Assembly: GCA_027475525.1 (NCBI GenBank)
Contig: JAMWFC010000088.1
Coordinates: forward strand, 899,534 to 963,533
DNA from: Macrolepiota albuminosa
Taxonomy: Eukaryota; Basidiomycota; Agaricomycetes; Agaricales; Agaricaceae
Direction of reading: 5' to 3'
DNA length: 64,000 bases
Shown here: positions 22,117-33,643 of the stretch, one piece after another
Position numbering within the stretch: the stretch's first letter is position 1
Layout of the letters: every line of letters starts with the position of its first letter
The notes under the pieces: model-generated
Told to the model about the DNA's origin: nothing
The model's input: the letters and a program-made list of their open reading frames with translations, nothing else
The model's database searches: none
Translations under genes and position numbers: made by a program

Positions 22117-25063
22117 CAGTGGCTGCCGCCTTATGGCCCCACTGCCCCTTGGCTGAGAAGGGTGTCTGACAAAGAGGATGTCACTGGGTTGGAACCCCAG
22201 CAATTGTCAGGGGACTCCTCATTTCTTCCTTCTTTCCCTCCTTATTTCTTCACTCTCCTTTCATTCATTTTCTTATTTCTTCTATCATTCTCTCATTTTG
22301 CTGTTTCTATTCTCTCAACACTATCTGTTAGTACTATTCTCAACCTTTGAGGTGCTCTGGTTCTTTAGCTATCATTCAGACAAGTGTGGGCCCCTCAGCA
22401 CCGCTTCCAGACTGCTTATATAAGCCAGAGTTTGCCAGAGTTTGCCCCTTATTTGTGCAATTGTTTGTGTAGGCAATTTTCGAGTTTTTAAGGTTTTGTT
22501 GTACTGTACAGTTGTTTCCCATGCTTCAGAGGCCCCAGAAGTGTCCAACCTGGCATAGGGAATCCCTAGATTTGTTCTCTTTGGATCTCCCTCTGCCAGG
22601 TGAGTAGTTATTATGATGTCAGTACATACTCTAATACACTTTGGAGCTCTCTCTGCCAGCTGTGTGACTGAGCCACAGCCTCTAGAGGTCACCCTTACAG
22701 CAATCAGTTATTGCCAGGGTTGATTCTTCTTGAATGCCCCAGACTGTGTCACACATTGATGGCAACACTTTCTGGTGGCTGGGACAAGATTTGGTGTACC
22801 CCATGGTTATGCTGCATCCTCATAAGATGCTGGAATGGTTTGCCAGTCAAGCGGTAAGGATGGAGAAGGTCCTTGGTCAGGAATGTGAGTGAGTACACAC
22901 CCAATTAATGGTGTTCTGGCTTTGCTATGACAACTTAGCTTGTAGTCTTGCAGAATGCCAGAATGCCCTGCACTGGCAGGTCGCCAATAACATCCAACCT
23001 GGGGACCTCTTGCTACCTTGAGACAACTCCCTGCCACCTTCAGACAATAGATTACCGCCAGGGGATGAGAGTGAAGGGATGGACTATAAATAGATTAGCC
23101 ATTGTGTTTAATAATTGTATTTGATGCTTCTCGTATATATTTTTAATTTACCACCTTTTATAAGTGAGTGATAAAAATTAGTGGTTTTGAAAAGAGAAGT
23201 CCAGCAAGGCAACATTTTTAAAATAAAAAGGGAAACACTCAGTAGATCATCATAGCAAAAAAACTCTTGGCGAGAGTTGTGCAAGGTGCTAAGCATTGGC
23301 AACACACTAGCACTGCATTTTGATTATATAAGGAAAGAATGTCTGTAAAGTATAGTACTGTAAGTGGTCTGGCAAGGAAAGTGAAGCGAAAGTAAGTAAA
23401 TGAAAGGATTGGCTTATCAAATTTTTATAATGTTTTTAGTTGTTTTCTTCTTCTTCTGTTATGGTCAGCAAGTTGTCATCATCTAAAAGCTCTGTTTTTT
23501 CAAGCTCCCAAAGCTTGGTGATATTGATATCTAGCGCTTTGAGTAGTAAGTCAAAAGAATGCACAGAAATTCAAGAAGAGAAAGATGTTTCAGTTCTTGC
23601 CGGGTTCCAAAGACGCTAAGTTCATCGATGAGGAGAAAGACAACGGCTGTGAATCCAACAGCAGCAACAACAAATAGACTTATTTTTCTTACAATGCCTG
23701 CCTTGATCAAATATACCCCCTCAAATTCCTCTTATCATGTTTTCCTTTCAGCACACTGATGCATTTTTGACATTTTGAACAATAACTTACGATTCTTGTA
23801 CTTATTCCTGATGGTTTTATAAGTGTATATATGTATTAATGAAGCTACAAAGTATTAGTATTATATACAATTTTTTCTGTAATTTTTCAATGAATTTTGA
23901 GCAAGGGGCTTGAGCTCATTGTGTCCAATGATGAGCACAGGGCAGGATCAACATCTCTGAGCAGCCCTGATGTGATGTTGGAGATGACCAATGTTGCTGA
24001 TGGCTGTTGGTGATGCCCATGATGGCCTTTTGATGGCATACATGATAGCTGGTCTGACGAGCTGAAGAAGTGACCAGAATTAATGGATGTATTATTGGAG
24101 GAAGGTGTAGACTAAGAAATTTGCACCTAACTAGGCATGGAAATCACCTATGTTACATGCCTAATTAGGAAGGATAAGTGGTAGCTATAGGTGCTTTCCT
24201 CTTTCAGTCATGTCAAATTGGGCATTGTTAGATCAGATCTTGATCTAGATCATCACAAGTTGATCCCATTTTGCTTCCTCTGCCAGCTTCCATGCTTTCC
24301 CTTTCCATAACAGTAGCTGGACTATTATTGAGTTAATAGCTTGAGCTGGTCCCTGCCCTTTGTTCTGTACTGTCTGTGTATTTATTGAAGTGTTTTTGGA
24401 GATATAATTTATTGAGACTGCTACCAGGAGGCTTGCAGTTTTCAGCCTTATGATTAAATGTTTATTTTGACTTCTGGTGCATGTTGTGTCTCTGACTGCT
24501 GGTACAGTGTTATATCAGTAACACCTTTACAAAGGAGCTACAATTATTATTATTAAAAGTAGACTTATAGTACCTCAAAGAGGTACTATACTTATTATTT
24601 AATTATTTAATTATTCTAGAATATATTCTACTGACACTATATAGTTAGTATTTACATATATTTAGGAGATAACTTCTTTTTTACTTAGATCTATGTATAG
24701 TTGAATCAACCAATTTGGCAGATTCTATTGTACATGCCAGTAAAAAGACTCCAACCAACCTTACAGATAGCAACTGAAGATGTTGTGTCACATCAATGCA
24801 TGTTCAGTCTTCACTACATGATTATGCAGTCTAGCTGATCCAATTAGGATATTCATCTAACAAATTGGAAGAGGGTCTCTCTTAGAATATGACTTATTAA
24901 ATAAATTGAAAACTAACAACAATAACAAAATTAAGTCTATCTATCAAATACAAATCCTCTTTTATACTATTTTAATGTGGTTCATAGACTAGATGAGTAA
25001 AACATAAAATAGAGTCATGTAAGTTAGAGGAGGTTGAAACATGATAGTCTAGTTCTGACAGTC
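22117..25063. other. ~2.9 kb without a recognisable gene
   Basis: 22.2-22.35 kb is a long pyrimidine tract on the + strand. A TATATAA-type box lies near 22.42 kb. 23.1-25.0 kb is AT-rich, with an inverted repeat GTGTTA-TATCAG-TAACAC near 24.51 kb that could be an LTR edge. Only short frames occur. I see no conserved motif and call no gene here. Confidence 0.6.
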
Positions 25064-27107
25064 TCATACTTGAGTATTCTCTTCAACATGACTGAACATG
25101 ATATGACCCTCTTGATACTGATTCCATCCAATGAATTTTTTGTAAGGGATAAAACATGCATAGTCAAAATACAGGTGTTCCCTTGGAAGATCCATGATCT
25201 TGCACAGCTCAGTAGTGATTTCAAAATTTTTCTTTGCACTCAACAAGTCTTCTTTGACCATAGCAATCTCACCAAGTGCCCTATATGAATAAGCACGGAT
25301 GACTAAGTCTGAAAGAGATATAGAGACTTCAATTGTTTCATGAAGGTAGTTCCCAGCTTTATCAAAGTTCTCAGCTGTCAGTTCAACCATACCAGCCAAG
25401 TAATACAGAAGTAGGACAGTCCGAGTGTCATGTTTGGTAGCCTGCTTAAAAAGAGGAATGATTAATTTCTGAGCACGCCCAACATCACCCTCTTTTGCTA
25501 AGTATGTAGCAAGAAAAGCTTTTATGATTAGATTTGGTGTGACTTCCATCCATTCAAGCAACTGTGCTCGCAATGTGCTTGACCTTGCATAGTCACCTTG
25601 TTGATCAGCCAGATCAGCCAGCACAATGAAACCTCGCCACCTCCAATAGTTATCCTCATCATTGCTTGTCTGTACTTTTTCAAAAAGATGCTATGCAACA
25701 TCTAAATGACCATTGTGGAGTTCCAGATATCCTGCAAAGAGATATGTGGCAGAGAGGTTGAGTTTAATATGTTTTTGCTTGATGATAGACAAAAAGTTGA
25801 TGTAGCTTTGTAGTGCACCAGGCTTTCCTTTAATTATATCAATTCTGATTATGCCAAGTTTGACTACGGCCTTTGTTGTTGAGTCAAGTCTGAACAGGTT
25901 TAAAAAGCCTGAACAATTGTTCAAAGCTGTTGAAAGTAATTTCTCTGCGGTCCATAGATTGCCTTGATAAAAATGATATGAAGAAAGCCAATAGTCAACC
26001 CAAATGAGCTGATCCAAATCCTTAGATTCAAGAGCAAGTGCCCGTGCTTGTACATGCACATTTTCAGCTTCTTCCATTTGTCCAACCAGACGCAAAAGTG
26101 AGGAAATCAAAAGTAGACAAGTCGACTTTCTTTTTATGATACTTTTAGGTTTTTGTAACATTGTGACTGCCATGTGGAAATTCCTGGGCAACACAATATT
26201 ATGGATTTTGCACATATCCAAAGCGATTATAGCGGGGTGCAGAGAAACTGGGCGTGGTCGATACATCTGGAGGGAATATAAAAAAAGGATTGTAATTTGC
26301 AATACATCAAGAATTGTTTCAGTATTCCTGCCAGTGTCCTGCAGCCAATGATGAAGAACATGTTCTATGTTCACGTCTTCTGCAAGAACAATTTGTGACT
26401 CTTGAATGTAGGCAGCATAGTATTTCTTCAGTTCTCCCAACAATAGATTCATTGAAGTATCTCTTTTATGGTGATCCAATATGTAAAGGCGTATGGGAGC
26501 TAGAACAGTGATGAAGTCACCATCTCGGTATGCAATGGACTGCTTGCACAAAGCACTTGTGCAAATTTCAATATTTGATACCCCAGGGGAAATGGCAGCA
26601 AGACATGTCTTGCTAATTCCTTGAGGAAGAAACGCAATGAGTTGCAAGAGATGATGAACTATGTCACCAAGTTTGACAAACGAGGGAGAGTTGAGAGATG
26701 TCTCAATTGTGATAGCAACACTTTGGGATTTTACATCTCCAGTCTCGAGTAAAGCTGCACGCTGATGATCCCATGCAGTAACAAGCTCTTGAGGAGACCA
26801 TTCGTTCTGAACTGCTGCTTGTGCAAGTAGATTGATTGAGAGAGGGTGAAAGTCAACGGCAAAGAGCAGTTTGGTAAGAATTAATTTTTCAATGGAAGGG
26901 TAGTATGCTTGAAAAGCTTCACAGGCAGCGCTCTCTTCAAGCACAGGGACCTGTAATCTAACCCAGTCAAGGTTTGGAGACAGCACAGTTGTGCGTGTAG
27001 TAATGAGGATGGCAACATTGGGCCTCGCACCGAAGCCATCAATGACATCTGCAATTCGTCCAGCATCAACAGGCACTTCGGGAAATCCCTGGGGTTTCTT
27101 GAGAAAA
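25064..27107 (-). pseudogene. STAND/NLR-like ATPase, C-terminal part with helical (TPR-like) repeats
   Basis: The protein begins inside an NB-ARC-like module: VAILITTRTT (sensor 1/RNBS-B-like) and HPLSINLLAQAA (GLPL-like) are present. Upstream P-loop and Walker B are missing because coding sequence stops at ~27,107 against AT-rich DNA. A winged-helix-like segment (IAFLPQGISKTCLAAI) is followed by ~550 residues of helical repeats resembling TPRs (AENVHVQARALA, ALGEIAMVKEDLLSAKKNFE). A TAG near 25,691 interrupts the frame (LDVA stop HLFEKV), after which it runs on to 25,064. Such proteins sense signals and oligomerise; this copy lacks the nucleotide-binding core, so it is read as a truncated pseudogene. 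Confidence 0.75.
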
Positions 27108-27431
27108 ACCTGTTAGAAACACGTTATGTAATTTCTAAATTGTTTTTCTCAAGTATTACATAAGATCTATTTCGAAAAACAGAAAAAAAAAAGTTAAAGT
27201 TTCTCAATGATTTCACTTGAGATAAAGGAAAAAATTTTCTTTCGATTATTCCTGAGATACAGATAGATAAAATTAATCGTGTTTCTAGTGTTTTTCTCAA
27301 GAAGAAAGTGATGTTTACATTATTGTGTTTCTTTGTGAACACTTGTTGTATTTCTTTCAAGTGTTTTCAAGGGAAAATTCTTTGTTTCTCTCACAAAAAA
27401 CGTGTTAGAAAAACCTTAAATGTTCCTCGGG

Positions 27432-27585
27432 AAACATAGATTAGATAATCTTTGAGTATTTCTGTAGAAACACAGATTAGAAACACCTATCGCATCGACG
27501 AGCGCGTCAAACATAGATTAGATAATCTTTGAGTATTTCTGTAGAAACACAGATTAGAAACACCTATCGCATCGACGAGCGCGTC
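27432..27585. repeat. 77-bp exact tandem duplication 4
   Basis: Copies 27432-27508 and 27509-27585 are identical; noncoding. Confidence 0.9.
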
Positions 27586-27610
27586 GCGCATCGTATGATG
27601 CGCGACACGC

Positions 27611-27764
27611 TCGTCAACACTGCTCATCGGGTTCTGTGATGATCATACGATGTGACGCGCTCATTAAAATTTACATTTAAATCAAAATCGTCAACACTGC
27701 TCATCGGGTTCTGTGATGATCATACGATGTGACGCGCTCATTAAAATTTACATTTAAATCAAAA
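27611..27764. repeat. 77-bp exact tandem duplication 5
   Basis: Copies 27611-27687 and 27688-27764 are identical. It begins only 26 bp after duplication 4 ends. Confidence 0.9.
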
Positions 27765-27841
27765 AAAAGAACAAGTAAAACGACATAATGGAATACAAGA
27801 AATGAGATTGTACATATGTAATGTAGAAAAAAAAAAGGCAT

Positions 27842-28661
27842 TCAGTCAGAAAAAAATAAACGGCGAACGAAAGTAAATATAATTGCTAGCGGGAAGATGA
27901 TGATAAAGGGAATCACAACGTAGGGTTGCAAAGAAATGATGATAGACAAAATGGCAATGCATCCAGAGCAAAAGGCCAAGGTCATAGACATAGCTATGAA
28001 CAAGATGACGATTTTTGAGACTTCAGAGACCTAATTGAGTAAGGAACTCAATAACAAGGCTTCTGGAATGAGAGTGTGAAACTCACATCAAAGGTATACG
28101 TTACGATGTAGACAAAAGCCAAAATCGCCGAAATAACCGTTGAAACAACGCATAACCAGACTGTATACATGGCAAACCCGTTGGGAACAAAATTGTCCTG
28201 AGGTATTGCCAGGGCACCTATGATCGGGCTACGAAACGTTGTGTAAACATTGGCAATAGATTTTTCAAAGATAGAACCAACGCTCCCAATGAGAATGCCT
28301 ATGACATCGCGAGAAGAACAGGACTAAGACAAATTACAAGAAACCCCACATACCATAAGCAAGATTTGGAAGGAATAAGGCCGCAGGTCATTCATCGTCG
28401 TAGGGCGTGCCTACAAGAAACCCCACATACCATAAGCAAGATTTGGAAGGAATAAGGCCGCAGGTCATTCATCGTCGTAGGGCGTGCCTTGGCAGGAAAG
28501 ACTTTGGATAGGACAGAGCCGATGGACATGTAGGACATAAATTGTTGTAAGGTGATGGTGGCTGTCAAGTGAAGAGAGAGGAATGGGGGATGTTCTCGCG
28601 AGGCTGAGCTTATAAGAGAAAAAGCAGGGTATATTCTCGCGCTGCTAAGTTGTCTGCCCAT
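27842..28661 (-). CDS. Small multi-pass membrane protein, unknown function
   Basis: Three exons on the minus strand. Exon 1 contains MSYMSIGSVLSKVFPAK and NDLRPYSFQILLM and ends at a GTATGT donor near 28.36 kb. Exon 2 (after a CATAG acceptor) carries SIANVYTTFRSPIIGALAI and the membrane segment MYTVWLCVVSTVISAILAFVYIV (quoted here in two parts: MYTVWLCVVST, VISAILAFVYIV). Exon 3 carries two hydrophobic segments (IVILFIAMSMTLAF, VVIPFIIIFPLAIIF) and ends at TGA 27842-27844. Start is either ATG 28661 or the internal ATG of MSYMS; the latter is more likely. A 77-bp duplication (28335-28488) falls on the exon 1 end and duplicates the donor. No domain recognised; no evident transporter or enzyme motif. 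Confidence 0.6.
28335..28488. repeat. 77-bp exact tandem duplication 6
   Basis: Copies 28335-28411 and 28412-28488 are identical and overlap the exon 1/intron boundary of the membrane protein gene. Confidence 0.9.
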
Positions 28662-28679
28662 TGCCCTGCTCCTCCCTCA

Positions 28680-29060
28680 GGACCCCCCAGAGAGCGTCCA
28701 AATGCCCTCTCTCAGTGTTGACGCACCAGAACGAAGCGTCGTTGGCGCTTCGTTCGGCGTTGTTTGTGCTGGGGGCTGCCTCACCCACCCCCTCCTCCTC
28801 CCCTCCCTCCTGCCAACTCGTCGACGCTCAGGACCCCCAGAGAGCGTCCAAATGCCCTCTCTCAGCATCCTCCCACCCGAACGAAGCGTCGTTGGCGCGT
28901 CGTTCGGCGTCGTTCGTGCTGGGGGCTGCCTCATCCACCCCTTCCTCCTCCCCTCCCTCCTGCCAATTCATCGACGGCCAGGACCCCCAGAGAGCGTCCA
29001 AATGCCCTCTCTCAGCATCCTCCCACCCGAACGAAGCGTCGTTCGTGCTACCGCAACGGA
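28680..29060. repeat. ~150-bp minisatellite, about 2.5 copies
   Basis: Units start with GGACCCCCAGAGAGCGTCC at 28680, 28831 and 28981. Each contains a short hairpin (CGAACGA...TCGTTCG) and a CT-rich stretch. Several open frames run through it on both strands only because the unit is close to a multiple of three; these are not genes. Confidence 0.85.
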
Positions 29061-29117
29061 AGATGAGCTACGGACATTGTATGTCTTTTCTCCGTAAAAC
29101 AAAATAATGTCTGATTA

Positions 29118-30981
29118 GTTCGAGAGCAGATTGGGAAGGTGTGGACGCATTTGGTGGAGGGTGACCTCAAGGTGGAGCATAGAGCTGCGGCGAGGGTTGT
29201 CGCGCAGACGTTGGTCGATTTGAGAGAGGTTGAATCAGGTTTGTAAGCCGTACTTTCGAGATTCAATCCACTCACTTTGTCCTTCAAGGCTTGTTTTCAG
29301 CCGCATGGGAGATGCTTTCAACCCGTCTTCGTGATGCTACGGAGTCTTATCCCGGCCTTCTGTCTGTTTTTCTGAAAGTGTTTTATGACAAGTTCAAGCA
29401 TGTAAACGAGTTGAAGGAGGCCGTATCATCAGTTATGTCCACTGCTCTCAGAACTAGCGTTCATGAGTGTAACAACGCGCTCACAAACATCTCTACCTCT
29501 CACGAACCATTAAGTAACACGGACGCATCCACGATTGCTGGCATATCCTTCCTCGTAGACATGCTCGATCAATTCTGCGAGGGTCTCTTTGAAGATCTCC
29601 ACTTTGCTGAAGTACGTTCCCCATGAACGAATTCCCATGCGAAACTTAATCTCATACTTACGCCCCGCAGCTCATCGACGCCCTCCTCACACAGCATGCC
29701 CCCCTCCTCCTCCGCACCTCGCCCGCTCTCCTTCTCTCGTACCTTACCCACCGAAAGAGTCCACGCCACTGTTCGAGTGTCTGGCACACCTTACTTGCTG
29801 GTATTGCGCGGCAGTCTGACCTCGACGCGGAAGAACTGAGCAGGTGCATGCGCCCTCTGCTGGATGCGGTGCAGCGTGGGGTGCTGCCAGAGTATTTGAA
29901 GCCAAGGGAGTGTGAGGTTGACACGATGGTGCAGGGGTTGGTGGAGATGGCACTAGCGGGGGAAAAGGGTGAGGCATGGAGTGCGGTCCTGAAGCAGGTT
30001 TTGCAGTCTCCTGGTGAGCTTCTCCCGCAGATGATTCAAAACTACGCTTGGATTCGTGCTGATTGTTCTGTTCTGCATGGAAGATCGTTTCCTTTCAGCA
30101 GACGGATACACCACGTCGCTTCAAACCATTTCGTCTGCATTTTCTCGTCAAGTGGACTGGGCACTTCAGAACGACGAGGCGCCCCTCGGTGTGTTTGAGC
30201 CATTGCTTGGACTGATCACTGCGCTCTATCGTAGTCCGCCTCGCGAGTTGCCCAGGTTTCGGTCTGACGTTGTGCTCTGCGACGTTTTTGTCCTCGCATA
30301 TCTTTTACCTGCTTGCTATGAGACCCAGCAAAGTCATTCTGTGTTCACTTCAGCTCAGACCATATGGGAGGACTTGTACAAAACCTTACACAGTGAAGCT
30401 CAAGCGGAGATTCGACAGCAGATTAACACGAAGCTCGGTGTCATTTTGTGTAACCCTTCGTTTAGACCACTGTAAGAGAACGTCTTTGATCCTTTCTTTC
30501 CGTTACCCTTGACTGACCAGCGTGGATAAATAGCCCTGAAGATGTACTGGAGATGGTATGGAAACGTCGTTCTGGGATCACGTTCAATCTCCCGCACGAC
30601 ATCTTCCCATCAGCCCAAGAAATCGAACAAGCACTTTCCCAGCTCTCACCAGACCCCATCCACCCAAGTCTCGCCGTCGTCACACCCCTCATCCCTCCAT
30701 CCTCTTCATTCGCGTCCACCTCGTCGGAGCCTGGATGTAGAGCCGCAGATGAAGTCGACTTTGACAAGCGTGGCTTTTCGTCCTATGCGCGTATCGTCAA
30801 TGCGCTTCTTCATGTCTTCATCAAAGATCGGCAGATTGCGAAACAGAACCTCTGGGCGTTGAGGCATTTATTGGCTTTGGAGTTATATGCGCAGGATTTC
30901 ATTAGCGTGCCTGGTGCTTGGAATAGGGTTTTTGCTACCGAAGCGATCCATGCTGGTTTGGAGACAGTAAGAAGCAATTGA
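29118..30981 (+). pseudogene. Listerin-like HEAT-repeat protein fragment (E3 ligase of ribosome quality control)
   Basis: Internal exons only. Exon 29118-29238 (REQIGKVWTHLVEGD, VVAQTLVDLREVES), intron, 29290-29612 (AAWEMLSTRLRDATESYPGL), intron ending CCGCAG near 29671, then 29672-30475 and ~30535-30981. The last exon has SYARIVNALLHVF and NLWALRHLLALELYAQD, which I associate with the middle of listerin (Ltn1/Rkr1), a large HEAT-repeat RING ligase that ubiquitinates nascent chains on stalled 60S subunits. The N-terminus and the C-terminal RING are absent: the 5' side abuts a minisatellite and the 3' side an unrelated RRM piece. A frame break occurs near 30.05 kb. Family assignment is from memory of the motifs and is moderate. 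Confidence 0.5.
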
Positions 30982-30984
30982 TGG

Positions 30985-31105
30985 GACGACAAACAGGTGT
31001 GAAGCAAGCCAAGGTCGTACGACAGATGGAGCGTGTTGATCACGTCACTGGAAAGGGCCGGAGTAAAGGGTACGGTTTCCTAGAGCTGCATAGCGGAGTC
31101 TGGGT
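30985..31105 (+). pseudogene. RRM fragment resembling Nop4/RBM28
   Basis: VRQMERVDHVTGKGRSKGYG followed by FLELHS shows the RNP1-type core (GRSKGYGFLE) of an RNA-recognition motif. The surrounding residues suggest the nucleolar Nop4/RBM28 group. Only ~35 residues remain; the sequence then runs into a 137-bp tandem repeat. The join with the listerin-like fragment looks like a rearrangement. Confidence 0.5.
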
Positions 31106-31492
31106 TAGTCCCGAGTTCGAGCCTCTTGCTGATACTCACTTACCTGCATGTATGTGGAAGATGCCAGGCGTTCCTGGGCTGACGCTGACGCTGATGACGC
31201 ATAGATCCTTTGTTGGGAAGAGCTGCATAGCGGAGTCTGGGTTAGTCCCGAGTTCGAGCCTCTTGCTGATACTCACTTACCTGCATGTATGTGGAAGATG
31301 CCAGGCGTTCCTGGGCTGACGCTGACGCTGATGACGCATAGATCCTTTGTTGGGAAGAGCTGCATAGCGGAGTCTGGGTTAGTCCCGAGTTCGAGCCTCT
31401 TGCTGATACTCACTTACCTGCATGTATGTGGAAGATGCCAGGCGTTCCTGGGCTGACGCTGACGCTGATGACGCATAGATCCTTTGTTGGGA
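31082..31492. repeat. 137-bp tandem repeat, three copies
   Basis: Copies start at 31082, 31219 and 31356 and look identical. The unit begins AGAGCTGCATAGCGGAGTC and ends TTTGTTGGGA. The first copy overlaps the end of the RRM fragment. Confidence 0.9.
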
Positions 31493-31610
31493 ACTCTTGT
31501 CGAAGCGCGGAGGGTTGTGGATATTGGATTATGTTTAATCTGCATATGCTATTACCGATATGCCTGATCAGGTGAGTTGCCCTCCCCGGTTTTCGAGTTC
31601 GTGCGCTTAC

Positions 31611-32018
31611 TCACCCGCCCCGCCCCGCCTTACCAAGTGCAAACGAACAGGTTGTCCCTCCTACTAAAAGATTTTCCACGCCCGGGGTATGGACACGCAT
31701 GGGCTGAATGCGGATGTGAGTTGTGAAGACGATATATGGGCTGAAAAACTCACGTTTATCATTGGTCTGGATGCTTCTGATGTGTCTCTTCAGGTGCTCG
31801 CCACGAATCAAACACTTGCCACACCCTTCGACCGAGTAAACGAAGGACCTTCCCACCACACCTTCCACCGCCTCTTCCTGTCGACTGGGACCACCTCTCC
31901 TATCGTTGCCGTCATCGTCGCAATCGTACATCGGATCTTCAGATGGTGTGCGTAGGTCATGGTAAAAGGCAGTTGCGACTGACTGTGGTGACTGTACGCA
32001 GCAGAAAAACTTTGCCAA
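31611..32018 (-). pseudogene. Decayed C2H2 zinc-finger fragment
   Basis: SVEGCGKCLIRGEHLKRHIR (31.76-31.84 kb) has the C2H2 transcription-factor pattern, with LKRH as the helix end. The first Cys position reads Tyr and the last His position reads Gln, so a zinc site could not form as written. Neighbouring minus-strand frames (31.81-32.65 kb) encode Ser/Asn-rich sequence that may be the rest of the same dead factor, but I cannot join them. Confidence 0.4.
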
Positions 32019-32799
32019 TCCGAGTCATTGTGGCTATAGTTCGTATGCCCATTGGAAGGCAGAGATCCGATGGAGTAGGCATTGGACGATCCACGGCTGT
32101 CGGAATCGGTGTTGTTCGAGTAAGAGTAATCAGACAACAAGTCGAGCTCGCGGTCATCCACGATCATAGGATGGTTGGTTTGTGAGTATCCTCATCGGGC
32201 CACACATCGAGAGAGGGAGCATTAAAGAGCCATGATGATGATCAGCCTCGGGCCACGGAAGCGTCCCGTTGGGCACTCCATCGACGGGGACTGCTCCCAG
32301 ATACCGTGCAAGCGCGCTGTCATATTTGCTCATGGCACCCTCGTACATTGCCATACTAAACGTCTACGCGTTCTCGAACGCGCACGACATGCCGTGGGGT
32401 GCCAAAGGGGACAGCAAGCCGCAGGCGGACTTGGGCAAGGTCGAGACGAAAGGAGACAATAAGAACAAAGTCGAGGTCGTCGTGCCGACTGCAAAGAACG
32501 ATATTTCCCTCCCAAAGAGACACAAACACACCGTAGCTTCAGCCTCCAACACGCCGCGCTCCCTTCAACCTTCTTTCTACCTTCATATTCACCATCCTGG
32601 ATCTCTCTCCACACTCGCACACCCTCATACACTTCCTTTGGCGTGCTGAACTCGACTACAAGGGGTATATTCCGATGCGCAGACCCTGTGTTTCAAACAG
32701 CGTATCCAAGCGCTAGGTCTGGTAAACTGCCCAGCCAGACATCAACTGCCACTCTGGCTGCCGCCTTCATCCCTGCAGGTGCTTGAAAGGCAGGTTGAC

Positions 32800-33282
32800 T
32801 AGGAGTGCCAAGCGTAAAAGAGTAGGCAAGGGATAACCTTGTTGTCTACATCAGTCAGAAGCCCGTAGTCCTTCCCTGGTTTACGCAACATGACCACCTG
32901 GCTGGGTACGCGTCAAGCTCGAACTCCTTCCAGTCTACCTCCATGAAGTTCCACCCTTTCTCCGTCTCTCCCCGGCGTCGCCACGACGTGATGATTGGGA
33001 AGTGGTCGGTACTTGGTGGCTGGTCTTCTCGCATGGCCGCGCACCTGTTGATGTTGTTGAAGATGGTGTCGGAAACGAAACCGTCGTCTCGTCGTGTTCG
33101 TTCTTAGTGTTTTTGGCTTCGAGCGTTGCCGTCCCTGCCCTTAATAACATTACCTTTCTGTGTCGAGTGAGTAAGCTTATGGGCGTGTCAGCCGTGTCAA
33201 GATTGCTTGTGAACAGGGAACTTTTCCTTGGGCTATCCCACAACGGGTGGTGTCTGTTGAAGTCACCTACCCATATGTCCAT
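32800..33282 (-). pseudogene. LINE (non-LTR retrotransposon) endonuclease / RT-start remnant
   Basis: MDIWVGDFNRHHPLWDSPRK is the GDFN-H motif of an APE-type endonuclease, followed by LLTRHRKVMLL and GTATLEAKNTKN. The frame then breaks. About 300 bp downstream on the same strand VVMLRKPGKDYGLL resembles the entry to a LINE reverse transcriptase. Heavily frameshifted and 5'-truncated. Confidence 0.65.
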
Positions 33283-33299
33283 CCGTTCCTCCCCCTCGA

Positions 33300-33530
33300 G
33301 GCCCTACCTTCCCTGCTGTTGAGGAAGAATTATCCCTTCCCTCCATGGAAACTCTTTTCTTTGAGAAAATAAAACAAAGGGTTTTTTGATCACAGTCGCA
33401 AATGTTCCACGTCGCTTCCATACGCACCTTTGTTGAATGAACGAGTTGGGAGCAATTCAAATTGTTTGTCTGCAGGCGCGTAGCGAGTCGATGCGAGACG
33501 ACGAGCGACTCCAGCTCCGCAGATATTCCA
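33300..33530. repeat. Dispersed repeat R2, copy 1
   Basis: Shares AATAAAACAAAG, GAATGAACGA and GCGATGCGAGACGACGAGCG-type blocks, in order, with 50520-50690. Same strand in both. Lies between the LINE remnant and the transposase gene. Confidence 0.7.
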
Positions 33531-33643
33531 GATGAACATATACTCCGCCCACAGCAGAAAGATAGCGATTGCCTCAGATACACGAAGCTACAAGGCATTA
33601 AATAGATTGTATACAAAGCTTGCGCCACTTGTCAAGGTAAAAA

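Larger units (their letters stand above)
27108..27841. other. AT-rich intergenic segment with a strong hairpin and two 77-bp duplications
   Basis: No gene seen. A near-perfect inverted repeat at 27574-27615 (arms GACGAGCGCGTCGCGCAT and its complement with one mismatch) would form a long hairpin. The oligo-A/T-rich sequence between 27.12 and 27.45 kb has short repeated words such as TAGAAACAC. Confidence 0.6.

Noticed and set aside
28661..29107. Overlapping Ser/Pro-rich ORFs on both strands
   Set aside because: They are readings of a ~150-bp minisatellite with no stops in several frames.
31082..31492. tRNA-like GTTCGAGCC box in the 137-bp repeat
   Set aside because: No T-stem pairing around it and no matching A box or acceptor stem.
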